Shown: piece by piece, positions 55,597-63,638 of the stretch
Layout of the letters: every line of letters begins with the position of its first letter
How positions within the stretch are numbered: position 1 is the first letter of the stretch
Source of the DNA: CAYRLW01 sp964425215
Lineage (GTDB): Bacteria > Spirochaetota > Spirochaetia > Treponematales > Breznakiellaceae
Reading direction: 5' to 3'
Assembly (NCBI GenBank): GCA_964425215.1
Contig: CAYRLW010000016.1
Location: 1-64,000 of the forward strand
Length of the DNA: 64,000 bases
Program-made: the position numbers and the translations under genes
The notes under the pieces: generated by a model
Databases searched by the model: none
Told to the model about the DNA's origin: nothing
What the model saw: the letters and a program-made list of their open reading frames with translations, nothing else

Positions 55597-56873
55597 TGGG
55601 ATTCCTCATATTCGGCGCTTTTTTTGTGTTGCTGTTGATCGGCCTTCCCATCGGCCTGGCCATCGGTTTATCGGCCCTAATCGTGTTCCTGGTCAGCGGG
55701 ATCCCCCTTCAGATGGTTCCCCAAACACTGTTGGAGGGGAACAATTCCTTTGCCCTGGTGGCCGTACCCTTCTTTGTTTTGGCGGGGGATATTTTGGCCC
55801 GGGGAGGAATTTCCGAACGGATCGTCGCCTTTGCCGAGGGACTGTTGGGCCGTCTGCGGGGAGGCCTTTCTATCGTCTCCGTCCTGGCCTCCATGTTTAT
55901 CGCGGCCATTTCCGGGTCCGGGGCGGCGACCACCGCCGCCGTGGGAGCCTCGCTTCTTCCGGACCTAAAGGAAAAAAAATACGACGTGGACTTCTCCGCG
56001 GCCCTTATCGCGTCGGCGGGAACTATAGGGGTGGTTATTCCCCCCAGCGTCCCCATGGTGCTGTACGCGGTTATCGCGGGGGAATCGGTGTCCAGGCTTT
56101 TTATGGGCGGCTTTATTCCCGGGACCCTGATGGGACTGGGCCTGATTCTCTGGGCCCTCCATATCGCTAGGAAACGGCATTACCCGGGGGGCAAAACCCT
56201 ATCCCCCCGGGAATTGGGTAAGCGGTTTATCGATTCCCTCTGGGGTCTCATGGCTCCGGTTATCATTCTGGGGGGTATTTTTTCCGGAATTTTTACCCCC
56301 TCGGAAGCGGCGGGGATTGCGGTGGTCTACACGGTTTTTGTAGCCGTTTTTATCTACAAGGCCATGAGTTTTAAAAAGTTCTACGCCCTGGTAGTGGGTT
56401 CCGGTGTAACCTCCGCTCTGATAATGTTCATCATAGCCACCGCCAAACTCTTTGGCTGGGGCTTGGCGTTTTACCAAATTCCCCAGGCGGTAGCGGGGGC
56501 CATTATCGGCTTGGCGGGGAACACCCCCTTCTTAGTGTACCTAATGATCGACCTGATCATCCTTTTAGCGGGTATGTTTATGGAAACCGCGTCGGCGCTT
56601 ATCATCCTGACTCCCATTTTTATACCCGCCATTGTGGGTATAGGCGGAAGCCTGGTGCATTTTGGGATCGTCCTGACCGTAGGCCTCGCCATCGGCATGG
56701 CAACCCCTCCGGTGGCGATCGATATTTACGTTGCCAGCGCTATAACGGGGCTCCCGATGGGTAGGATTACCAAGCCGATTATCCCTATGGTTCTGATTTT
56801 GATAGTCGTCTTTCTTTTAATCACCTATCTTCCCCAGCTGGCACTTGTTTTGCCCCAGCTCTTTATGCCGTAA
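55596..56873 (+). CDS. dctM: TRAP transporter large permease (DctM type)
   Basis: A 425-residue channel subunit with about 12 hydrophobic helices, which moves the carboxylate using the sodium gradient. FFVLAGDILARGGISERIVAFAEGLLGRLRGGL, SGSGAATTAAVGASLLPDLKEKKYD, and ATPPVAIDIYVASAI are typical. The ATG at 55596 overlaps the dctQ stop (TGATG) behind GGGAGGA; the seven codons further upstream are rejected. Repeat copy B starts 18 bases after the stop and may act as terminator. Confidence 0.94.
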   Translation: MGFLIFGAFFVLLLIGLPIGLAIGLSALIVFLVSGIPLQMVPQTLLEGNNSFALVAVPFFVLAGDILARGGISERIVAFAEGLLGRLRGGLSIVSVLASMFIAAISGSGAATTAAVGASLLPDLKEKKYDVDFSAALIASAGTIGVVIPPSVPMVLYAVIAGESVSRLFMGGFIPGTLMGLGLILWALHIARKRHYPGGKTLSPRELGKRFIDSLWGLMAPVIILGGIFSGIFTPSEAAGIAVVYTVFVAVFIYKAMSFKKFYALVVGSGVTSALIMFIIATAKLFGWGLAFYQIPQAVAGAIIGLAGNTPFLVYLMIDLIILLAGMFMETASALIILTPIFIPAIVGIGGSLVHFGIVLTVGLAIGMATPPVAIDIYVASAITGLPMGRITKPIIPMVLILIVVFLLITYLPQLALVLPQLFMP

Positions 56874-56891
56874 CAGTAAAGAGCCTGTGGA

Positions 56892-57042
56892 GGTTCTTTC
56901 AAAACTCAGGGAGTTTTGAAAGAGCTACCGTAGATGTATATGCAGTATTTTTACTATTCTTTATAATGTAAATATTTATTTTTAAATTGCAAAAATACTG
57001 CAAGAGGTGTTTGCAAAAGTAACAGACTTTTGCAAACACCTC
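56892..57042. repeat. Double-hairpin repeat, copy B (complete, inverted to A)
   Basis: Hairpin with a 15-base arm 56912-56926 and matching arm 56892-56906 (two mismatches), a core with TAGATGTATATGCAGTATTTTT, an AT-rich centre, AAAAATACTGCA, then a perfect 17-bp stem hairpin (57004-57020 with 57026-57042). It is about 95 percent identical by eye to the reverse complement of copy A. It lies between dctM and purB. Confidence 0.85.
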
Positions 57043-57071
57043 AAGGGCTTAAAAAAGCCGTTGGACCCCCG

Positions 57072-57095
57072 GGGCCCCCTTTGACACGGGGGCCC
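57072..57095 (+). terminator. GC hairpin directly before purB
   Basis: GGGCCCCC (57072-57079) pairs with GGGGGCCC (57088-57095) around an 8-base loop, followed by TGTTTGTGT. It may be the terminator of an upstream transcript or an attenuator of purB. The loop contains TTGACA (57081-57086), 17 bases before TCATAT (57104-57109), a possible promoter. If that promoter is real, transcription would begin at about the purB ATG (57116) and the message would have almost no leader. Confidence 0.45.
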
Positions 57096-57115
57096 TGTTT
57101 GTGTCATATTTCCGT

Positions 57116-58612
57116 ATGGAAGAGCGCGCCATTTTTCGAAACCTCTCGCCCATCGACCATCGGTATTCCATTTCCGAACACGACCTTTTCGAGTCCCTGG
57201 TCCCCTGGTTATCCGAGGACGCGGTGATCCACGCCTGCGCGAAAGCGGAAATCGCCCTTATCAAAGCCCATGTAACCCTGCGGGGAAAGCCATCAGAGGC
57301 CCTGTTTTCCGCCCTTGACTCCGTGGCTACGTCCATAGATAGCGAGGCGGTGTACGCGGAAGAAGAAAAAACCCAGCATAACATCCGGGCCCTGGTGAAC
57401 GTGATGAAAAAACTCGTCCCCCCCGAGGTGGCACCCCTGGTGCATCTAGGGGCCACCAGCGTGGATATCCTGGATACGGCGCTGGCGTACCGAATGCGGG
57501 GGGTCACCCAGGCTGTGGTCCTACCCCTGTTAGCCCAATTGGAAAGGTCCCTCTGCGATCTGGCGGAACGGGAGGCCGAAACGCCCCAGGTTGGCCGGAC
57601 CCACGGTCAGCACGCGGTTCCCATCACCTTCGGCTTTGCCATGGCGGAGTACGTTTCCCGGCTGGGGAAATCGATTTTGGAGATCCAGGACCGGTCCACC
57701 AAACTCCGGGGAAAACTCGCCGGGGCGGTGGGGGCCTACAACGCCACCAGCGTTCTCGTTCGGGATCCGGAGGCCCTGGAACGGCTGTATCTGGCCGAAT
57801 TGGACTTAGAGCCCTCGGAACATTCGACCCAGCTGGTGGAACCCGAATACCTGCTCCGCCTTTTATTGGAGTTCAACACCGCTTTTGGAATCATCGCCAA
57901 CCTAGCCGACGATTTACGGAACCTTCAGCGCACCGAAATCGCCGAAGTGCGGGAAAATTTTAGCGCAACCCAGGTGGGATCTTCCACCATGCCTCAAAAG
58001 CGGAACCCCTGGAACTCGGAACACGTAAAAAGCCTCTGGAAAACCTTTAGCCCCCGGGTGATGACCTTTTATATGGATCAGATCAGCGAACACCAGCGGG
58101 ACCTGACCAATTCGGCTAGCCAGCGCTTTATCGCCGAGTACGTGGCCGGGTTCTGCCAGGCGGTCCATAGGATGACCAGCGTCGTTCAAGGCTTGGGGGT
58201 AAACCGGGACCGGCTTTTGTCAAACCTCCGTGGCGGCGCTTTTAGCGGTGCTTCCGGCGGCGATAGCTCCGGCGTGGTCGGCGGGGTGCTCGCCGAACCG
58301 GCGTACATTCTGTTGGCCGAATCGGGCCTTTCGGACGCCCACGAGGTCATTCGGAAAATCACGCTCCGCTCGGAACAGGAAAAAATACCCTTTGCCCAGG
58401 CTTTGGCCAAGGAGAAGTCTGCCATGGATCGCATCGGCGCCAAAATGGCCGAGCTGGGTCTGGTCTCCCACGCTTCCGAGGCTCCCTCGTTTTTTGAAAA
58501 CCCCGAACGGTACCGGGGAATCTCGGTTCAAAAGGCCCGGGCCCTAGCGCAAAAGTACCGGACTTTGATGTCCCCCTTCGTCCAAAAGGACGGAGAGGAA
58601 ACGACTGTGTAA
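57116..58612 (+). CDS. purB: Adenylosuccinate lyase
   Basis: Purine enzyme of 498 residues that splits adenylosuccinate to AMP and fumarate, and SAICAR in de novo synthesis. The fumarase/lyase signature GSSTMPQKRNPWNSE carries the catalytic Ser loop. ATSVDILDTA, GRTHGQHAVPITFG and QISEHQRDLTNSASQR are typical. I took ATG 57116 (MEERAIF); GTG 57101 is in frame. No Shine-Dalgarno is seen. It is the first of four purine genes and is followed by a clear terminator. Confidence 0.94.
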   Translation: MEERAIFRNLSPIDHRYSISEHDLFESLVPWLSEDAVIHACAKAEIALIKAHVTLRGKPSEALFSALDSVATSIDSEAVYAEEEKTQHNIRALVNVMKKLVPPEVAPLVHLGATSVDILDTALAYRMRGVTQAVVLPLLAQLERSLCDLAEREAETPQVGRTHGQHAVPITFGFAMAEYVSRLGKSILEIQDRSTKLRGKLAGAVGAYNATSVLVRDPEALERLYLAELDLEPSEHSTQLVEPEYLLRLLLEFNTAFGIIANLADDLRNLQRTEIAEVRENFSATQVGSSTMPQKRNPWNSEHVKSLWKTFSPRVMTFYMDQISEHQRDLTNSASQRFIAEYVAGFCQAVHRMTSVVQGLGVNRDRLLSNLRGGAFSGASGGDSSGVVGGVLAEPAYILLAESGLSDAHEVIRKITLRSEQEKIPFAQALAKEKSAMDRIGAKMAELGLVSHASEAPSFFENPERYRGISVQKARALAQKYRTLMSPFVQKDGEETTV

Positions 58613-58615
58613 ACG

Positions 58616-58642
58616 ACGGCGCCCCCCTGGGCGCCGTTTTTA
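58616..58642 (+). terminator. Rho-independent terminator after purB
   Basis: ACGGCGCCC (58616-58624) pairs with GGGCGCCGT (58629-58637), with a four-base loop and a following TTTTATT. It lies three bases after the purB stop, so guaB-purA-guaA probably have their own promoter in the 40 bp that follow, or are read through. Confidence 0.85.
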
Positions 58643-58683
58643 TTAGCGTGTCCGGCAGGGCGCGCCAAACATTGAGGAGAACG

Positions 58684-60123
58684 ATGATGTTTAGAGAAGC
58701 CTTTTCGTACGATGATGTTCTGCTGTTACCGGGTTATTCGGATATTCTGCCCAAGGAATGCGACGTTCGAACCACCCTTTGCGCCGATGTAAAACTGAAC
58801 GTGCCGATAATTTCGGCGGCCATGGATACGGTTACCGAGGAACGGCTCGCCATCGCCATAGCCCTGGAAGGGGGAGCGGGGGTCATCCACCGGAACCTGA
58901 AGCCCGAGGCCCAGGCTCAGCAGGTAGCTGCGGTCAAACGGTACCTGAACTGGGTCATCGATGCGCCGGTGACCGTGGGGGTTTCCGCGTCGGTGCGGGA
59001 CGTCAAGGCTATGATGGATAAATTTCACGTCTCCGGCATGCCCGTCCTCGACGATATCGGCCGCCTGGTGGGGATCATTACCGGCCGGGACCTACGGTTC
59101 TGCCGGGACGACTCCCTATCGGTGCGGGACGTGATGACCCGGGACCCGGTGGTGGAGCAGGGGGACCCATCCCCCACCAGTGCCCGGGAGAAATTTGATA
59201 AACACCGGATAGAAAAACTTCCCGTGGTGGACGCGGAGGGCCACCTTACGGGGCTTATCACCGTGAAGGACATGGAAAAGCACGAACGGTTCCCCAAGGC
59301 GGCCCTGGATAAGGCCGGGCGTCTCGTGGTCGGTGCGGCTATTTCTCCCCAGGATTACGACATCCGGATCCCCCTTCTTAAAAACGCCAAGGTCGATTTT
59401 GTGGTCCTGGACACGGCCCACGGGGATACCAAAGGGGTTATCGAGGCGGTTAAGGGAATTAGAAGCAAATACGGCGTCCCCGTCATCGCCGGGAACGTGG
59501 CCACCGCCGAAGGAACCCGCCGGCTCATCGACGCGGGGGCCGACGCGGTAAAGGTCGGCATCGGCCCCGGATCCATCTGTACCACCCGGGTCGTCGCCGG
59601 GGTAGGGGTTCCCCAGTTCACCGCCGTGTGGGACTGCGCCGAAGCGGCCGCCGGCTCCGGGGTTCCCTTAGTCGCCGACGGGGGTATCAAATTCTCCGGG
59701 GATATCACCAAGGCCATCGCCGCCGGGGCGGGGGTCGTTATGATAGGAAACCTCTTCGCCGGCCTTAAGGAAGCACCCGGACGGGAGATTATCTACGACG
59801 GCCGGATTTACAAGGAATACCGGGGCATGGGAAGCCTGGGGGCCCTGAACGCCGGCTCCGGGGACCGATACCAAATCGCCAAGGACGAGACCCCCGTGCC
59901 CGAAGGTATCGAAGGCCGGGTTCCCTACAAGGGGGAACTGCGGCACTTCCTCCATCAGCTCGTTTCGGGCCTTAAAAAGGGGATGGGGTATTGCGGGTGC
60001 AAATCCATCGAAGAGTTGAAGAATTATAAGAATTTCGTTAAGATCACCGCGGCGGGCCTTCGGGAAAGCCACGCCCACGATGTTACGATCACCCAAGAAG
60101 CGCCCAACTATTCCCGCTCGTAG
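58684..60123 (+). CDS. guaB: IMP dehydrogenase
   Basis: NAD-dependent oxidation of IMP to XMP, the committed step to GMP; 479 residues. Two CBS domains are inserted at about 90-205 (VMTRDPVVEQ, KLPVVDAEGHLTGLIT). The active-site Cys is in VGIGPGSICTTRVVAGVGVPQ, and the mobile flap region EYRGMGSLGAL follows. ATG 58684 has GAGGAG upstream; a second ATG follows at once. purA starts 20 bases after the stop. Confidence 0.96.
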   Translation: MMFREAFSYDDVLLLPGYSDILPKECDVRTTLCADVKLNVPIISAAMDTVTEERLAIAIALEGGAGVIHRNLKPEAQAQQVAAVKRYLNWVIDAPVTVGVSASVRDVKAMMDKFHVSGMPVLDDIGRLVGIITGRDLRFCRDDSLSVRDVMTRDPVVEQGDPSPTSAREKFDKHRIEKLPVVDAEGHLTGLITVKDMEKHERFPKAALDKAGRLVVGAAISPQDYDIRIPLLKNAKVDFVVLDTAHGDTKGVIEAVKGIRSKYGVPVIAGNVATAEGTRRLIDAGADAVKVGIGPGSICTTRVVAGVGVPQFTAVWDCAEAAAGSGVPLVADGGIKFSGDITKAIAAGAGVVMIGNLFAGLKEAPGREIIYDGRIYKEYRGMGSLGALNAGSGDRYQIAKDETPVPEGIEGRVPYKGELRHFLHQLVSGLKKGMGYCGCKSIEELKNYKNFVKITAAGLRESHAHDVTITQEAPNYSRS

Positions 60124-60143
60124 GTAGAAAACAAGGAGAAGCC

Positions 60144-61373
60144 ATGAACGTCGTCGTAATCGGAGCCCAATGGGGAGATGAGGGAAAGGGAAAAATTGTG
60201 GACTATTTGGCCAAGGAAGCCCAAATAATCGTCCGATTCTCCGGCGGAGCCAACGCCGGCCATACCATCGTTATCGGAAAGGAACAATACGCCCTTCACC
60301 TAATCCCGTCGGGGATTCTGTACCCCGATAAAATCGTCATCCTCGGCGCGGGCATGGTCATCGACCCCAAGGCCCTCTTCACCGAATTACAGATGCTCAA
60401 CGACCGGGGCATCGATACCACCGGCCGGGTCTTTATCTCCGATCGCGCCCACATCGTCCTTCCCCGGTACATTGAAATCGACAAACAGAGGGACCAGGCC
60501 CGAAAAAAACCTATCGGTACCACCGGCCGGGGAATCGGCATCACCTACTCCATGAAGAGCGACCGGGACGGCATCCGCATCGCCGACCTTTCGTGGAAAG
60601 AACGGATGGCCGACCTGGACGACGCCGATCGCCAGTTCCTGGAACCCTACGTCGACCGGCTCCAAAGCATGGCCATCGACCTGACCTCCTTTATCGCCGG
60701 CCATAAAAACGCCCAAATCCTCTACGAAGGTGCCCAAGGCACCCTGTTGGACCTGGACCTGGGAACCTACCCCTACGTTTCCTCCGGTATGTCCTGCGCC
60801 GCCGGGGCTGCCATCGGCGGTTGTATCGGCCCCCGCTCCATCGATAAAATCCTCGGCGTATTCAAAGCCTATTCCACCCGGGTGGGCAACGGCCCCTTCC
60901 CCAGCGAGTTTGACCCCCACTCGGAGGGCCCCCTGGAACACTTTATCCGTGAAACCGGCCGGGAATACGGCGTCACCACCGGCCGTCCCCGGCGGGTAGG
61001 ATACCTGGACCTGCCGGCCCTCCGCTACGCCTGCAGAACCAACTCCATCGACTCCCTGGTGATGACCCACCTGGACGTGTACGACACCCTGGAAGAAATC
61101 AAGGCCTGCGTCGCCTACCGCATCGGCGATAGGGTGGTGGAGGATTTCCCCGCCAGCATCGAGGACCTGACCCACGCCAAACCCATCCTCCGCTCCTTTC
61201 CCGGCTGGAAAACTTCCCTCAAGGAAATCCAATCCTACGAAACCCTCCCCCAGGAGGCCCGGGATTATATCGATTTTATAGAACAGTACTGTGAGACCCC
61301 CGTGGGCATCGTTTCCGTGGGATACGATAGGAAAGAAACCTTTATCCGAGAAAGCCCGTGGAAAAAATTCTAA
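60144..61373 (+). CDS. purA: Adenylosuccinate synthetase
   Basis: GTP-dependent joining of IMP and aspartate, 409 residues, slightly shorter than the usual 425-430. The P-loop-like GAQWGDEGKGKIVDYL carries the catalytic Asp, and the GANAGHTI His follows. IGTTGRGIGI, YEGAQGTLLDLDLGTYPYVSS and the IMP-binding TTGRPRRVGYLDL are all present. AAGGAG lies before the ATG. Its 3' end overlaps guaA by 16 bases. Confidence 0.96.
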   Translation: MNVVVIGAQWGDEGKGKIVDYLAKEAQIIVRFSGGANAGHTIVIGKEQYALHLIPSGILYPDKIVILGAGMVIDPKALFTELQMLNDRGIDTTGRVFISDRAHIVLPRYIEIDKQRDQARKKPIGTTGRGIGITYSMKSDRDGIRIADLSWKERMADLDDADRQFLEPYVDRLQSMAIDLTSFIAGHKNAQILYEGAQGTLLDLDLGTYPYVSSGMSCAAGAAIGGCIGPRSIDKILGVFKAYSTRVGNGPFPSEFDPHSEGPLEHFIRETGREYGVTTGRPRRVGYLDLPALRYACRTNSIDSLVMTHLDVYDTLEEIKACVAYRIGDRVVEDFPASIEDLTHAKPILRSFPGWKTSLKEIQSYETLPQEARDYIDFIEQYCETPVGIVSVGYDRKETFIRESPWKKF

Positions 61374-63127
61374 TCCTCGATTTTGGCAGTCAAACCACCC
61401 AGCTTATCGGACGAAGGATCCGCGAGTTTGGGGTTTACACCGAAATCATCCCCGGCGACGCCCCCCTAACGCCCCCCGTTCTGGAGGGCGTGCGGGGCAT
61501 CATCCTCTCCGGCTCCCCCTATTCGGTGTACGAACAGGGAGCCCCCGTTCCCGATCCCGCGGTATACCGCGTCGACGTTCCCCTTCTGGGTATCTGCTAC
61601 GGCCTCCAGCGCATGACCGCCGACCACGGCGGACGGGTCGAAGCCCTGGCCGAGCGGGAATACGGCGCCGTGGAAGTCACCCTGGACCCTCAGGCCCTGG
61701 CCGCCGTGTCCGCCCGGATCTCCCGCGGCGGCCTTGCCGGCGGCCTTGCCGGTAGCAAGGCTGAAGCCTTCCTTTCGGGATTTCCCGCCGCGCCCGCCAC
61801 CGCGACCGAGCCTGCGCCCGCCACCGCGACCGCGACCGCACCCGCGACCACGTCCGCACCCGCACCCGCACCCGCACCCGCACCCGCACCCGCACCCGCA
61901 CCCGCGGTCACTTCGACCCCTTCCCTGACGCCCAAAACCTTCACCGCCTGGATGAGCCACGGCGACTCCCTTTCCCTTCTAGCCCCCGGCTTTATCGAAG
62001 TCGGGCGGAGCGCCCACGGCTTTCCCGCAGTCCTGGTCCACGAAAACAAAAACTGGTTCGGCCTCCAGTTCCACCCCGAGGTCACCCATTGCCAAGGGGG
62101 CAGGGAAATACTGCGGGCCTTCGCCCTGGACGTCTGCGGCGCCGCGCCCCAATGGACCATGGAAAAGTATATCGAGCAAGTCCGAGCCGACCTGGCCCAA
62201 CGGGTCCAGGATAAGCCCGTACTCCTTCTCATTTCTGGGGGCGTCGATTCCACCGTCGCCGGCGCCCTCTTGTTAAAAACCCTCGACCCCGCCCAGGTCC
62301 ACCTGATGTACATGGATACCGGGCTCATGCGGAAGGACGAGACCCGCAACGTAAAGGCGAACCTGGAGCGCTTGGGGGCCCGGCACCTCCATATAATCCA
62401 CTGCGAAGACGAGTTCCTTTCCGCCCTCGCCGGTCACGAGGACCCGGAAACCAAGCGGAAAATCATCGGCGACCTGTTTATCACCATCCAGGAACGGGAA
62501 GTAGCGCGGCTCCAGCTTCCGGATACCTATTTCCTCGCCCAGGGCACCCTGTACACCGACCTTATCGAAAGCGGCAAGGGGGTCGGTAAAAAAGCCCAGG
62601 TCATCAAAAGCCACCACAACGTCCGCGCACCCCTAGTGGAAGCCAAACGGAACGCCGGCCGGATCATCGAACCCCTGGACCGCCTATACAAGGACGAAGT
62701 CCGCGCCCTGGGCCGCATCCTCGGTATCGACGAAGACGTCGTCATGCGGCATCCCTTTCCCGGCCCCGGCCTCGCCGTCCGCATCCTCGGCGAAGTCACC
62801 CGGGAAAAATGCGACATCCTCCGGGAAGCCGACGCCCTGTACATTGGGGAACTCAAAAAACGGGGCCTCTACGATCAAATCTGGCAAGCCTTCGCCGTCC
62901 TTCTTCCCCTACGAAGCGTCGGCGTCGCCGGGGATATCCGTAAGTACGGCTGGGTCCTCGCCCTCCGGGCCATCGTCAGCGAAGACGGCATGACCGCCGA
63001 CGTGTACCCCTTCCCCATGAAGGACCTCCTGGAAATCTCCACCCTCATCACCAACACCGTCAAGGATATCGGCCGGGTCACCTACGATATTTCTTCCAAA
63101 CCCCCCGCCACCATCGAGTGGGAATAG
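61358..63127 (+). CDS. guaA: GMP synthase (glutamine-hydrolysing) with Ala-Pro insert
   Basis: Amidates XMP to GMP; 589 residues against the usual 510-525. The class I glutaminase domain has Cys in LLGICYGLQRM and His/Glu in GLQFHPEVTH. The ATP pyrophosphatase domain (about 270-460) has SGGVDST, and the C-terminal dimerisation domain ends KPPATIEWE. Between about residues 113 and 192, just before the conserved FTAWMSHGD, is an extra low-complexity segment rich in Ala, Pro and Thr, ending in eight Ala-Pro units. It does not break the frame. The start is GTG 61358 inside the end of purA. Confidence 0.94.
   Translation: MEKILILDFGSQTTQLIGRRIREFGVYTEIIPGDAPLTPPVLEGVRGIILSGSPYSVYEQGAPVPDPAVYRVDVPLLGICYGLQRMTADHGGRVEALAEREYGAVEVTLDPQALAAVSARISRGGLAGGLAGSKAEAFLSGFPAAPATATEPAPATATATAPATTSAPAPAPAPAPAPAPAPAVTSTPSLTPKTFTAWMSHGDSLSLLAPGFIEVGRSAHGFPAVLVHENKNWFGLQFHPEVTHCQGGREILRAFALDVCGAAPQWTMEKYIEQVRADLAQRVQDKPVLLLISGGVDSTVAGALLLKTLDPAQVHLMYMDTGLMRKDETRNVKANLERLGARHLHIIHCEDEFLSALAGHEDPETKRKIIGDLFITIQEREVARLQLPDTYFLAQGTLYTDLIESGKGVGKKAQVIKSHHNVRAPLVEAKRNAGRIIEPLDRLYKDEVRALGRILGIDEDVVMRHPFPGPGLAVRILGEVTREKCDILREADALYIGELKKRGLYDQIWQAFAVLLPLRSVGVAGDIRKYGWVLALRAIVSEDGMTADVYPFPMKDLLEISTLITNTVKDIGRVTYDISSKPPATIEWE
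61856..61903 (+). repeat. Hexanucleotide array (GCACCC)8 inside guaA
   Basis: Eight perfect copies of GCACCC encode (Ala-Pro)8. Degenerate GCGACC and GCCACC units at about 61790-61855 encode Ala-Thr and Ala-Pro stretches before it. The unit is a multiple of three, so copy number can vary by slippage while the gene stays open. Confidence 0.9.
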
Positions 63128-63295
63128 GAACTCCACGGGGGGAAGTCTCCCCCCCGCCCGCACTCCGCGCCCCGTAAAACCGCGTCCCCCGCGGCGGTCT
63201 CCCTCCGGGAGCCCCCCGCCCGGCCGTTCCCCGGCCGTCCTTCTCCCCTCGGGGCGCTCCATCGCGGGCTACCCCCTCTCTCCGTTCTGCCACCG
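63128..63295. other. Very GC-rich non-coding tract
   Basis: About 170 bp after guaA, much more GC-rich than its surroundings, with several small hairpins (for example GGGGGGAAGTCTCCCCCC near 63137-63154, CCTCCGGGAG, GGCCGTTCCCCGGCC). The first hairpin could end the guaA transcript. No convincing gene lies on either strand: open frames exist but consist of Arg, Gly and Pro runs typical of GC-rich spacer. Confidence 0.5.
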
Positions 63296-63317
63296 TTGCG
63301 GATATTCTATTTAAGGG

Positions 63318-63422
63318 GACCTCTAAAAACTTCAGTTTTTAGAGGTCTACAGATAAAAAATGCAAATCCTATAAGGATTTGCCCAGGCACCTCTAATAAC
63401 TAACCGAGTTATTAGAGGTGCC
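63318..63422. repeat. Double-hairpin element E next to the integrase gene
   Basis: Three perfect stems in 105 bp: GACCTCTAAAAAC/complement (63318-63330 with 63335-63347), GCAAATCCT/complement (63362-63370 with 63374-63382) and GGCACCTCTAATAACT/complement (63386-63401 with 63407-63422). The plan of two outer hairpins around a core is like copies A and B, but the sequence differs. The canonical integron attC core (GTTRRRY) is not visible. It may be a repeat, a terminator pair or an unusual recombination site. Confidence 0.6.
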
Positions 63423-63423
63423 C

Positions 63424-63528
63424 TTAGTTTAAAAAGAACTTGACCAAAGGGTTTTCCAGCGCGTACAATGTTTCGGACAGGGGCGATACACCGTAGAGCG
63501 AGCCTGTTTCGGCGGCCGCGTATACCAT
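63424..63528 (-). pseudogene. Short ORF, possible remnant of a larger gene
   Basis: A 34-residue frame (MVYAAAETGSLYGVSPL, then SETLYALENPLVKFFLN) that reads like the C-terminal end of a normal protein, between the integrase gene and element E. No ribosome site is clear. Upstream the frame runs into a T/A-rich run near 63535-63560, and no homologous start is seen. I do not recognise the family. The remaining sequence 63529-63638 has short hairpins such as TGAGAA...TTCTCA and no gene. Confidence 0.3.
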
Positions 63529-63638
63529 CGCTTTAAAAAAAACACGTTTTTAAAAAAGTGAGAACCGTTTTTCTCATTCCAGCAAAAATGGAGTTTTTAG
63601 CCCTATTGGTGGTACTCCCTTGAACCAATGACCAAATT

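Noticed and set aside
60387..61232. 281-residue antisense ORF over purA
   Set aside because: Val/Gly/Asp-rich shadow of a strongly conserved adenylosuccinate synthetase.
61466..61960. Long antisense ORFs over guaA rich in Gly, Arg and Cys
   Set aside because: They are shadows of the GCACCC array and high GC; the plus-strand frame is a clear GMP synthase.
63128..63300. tRNA or rRNA gene in the GC-rich tract
   Set aside because: No cloverleaf with the T-loop GTTCGAATC pattern or conserved rRNA words could be found.
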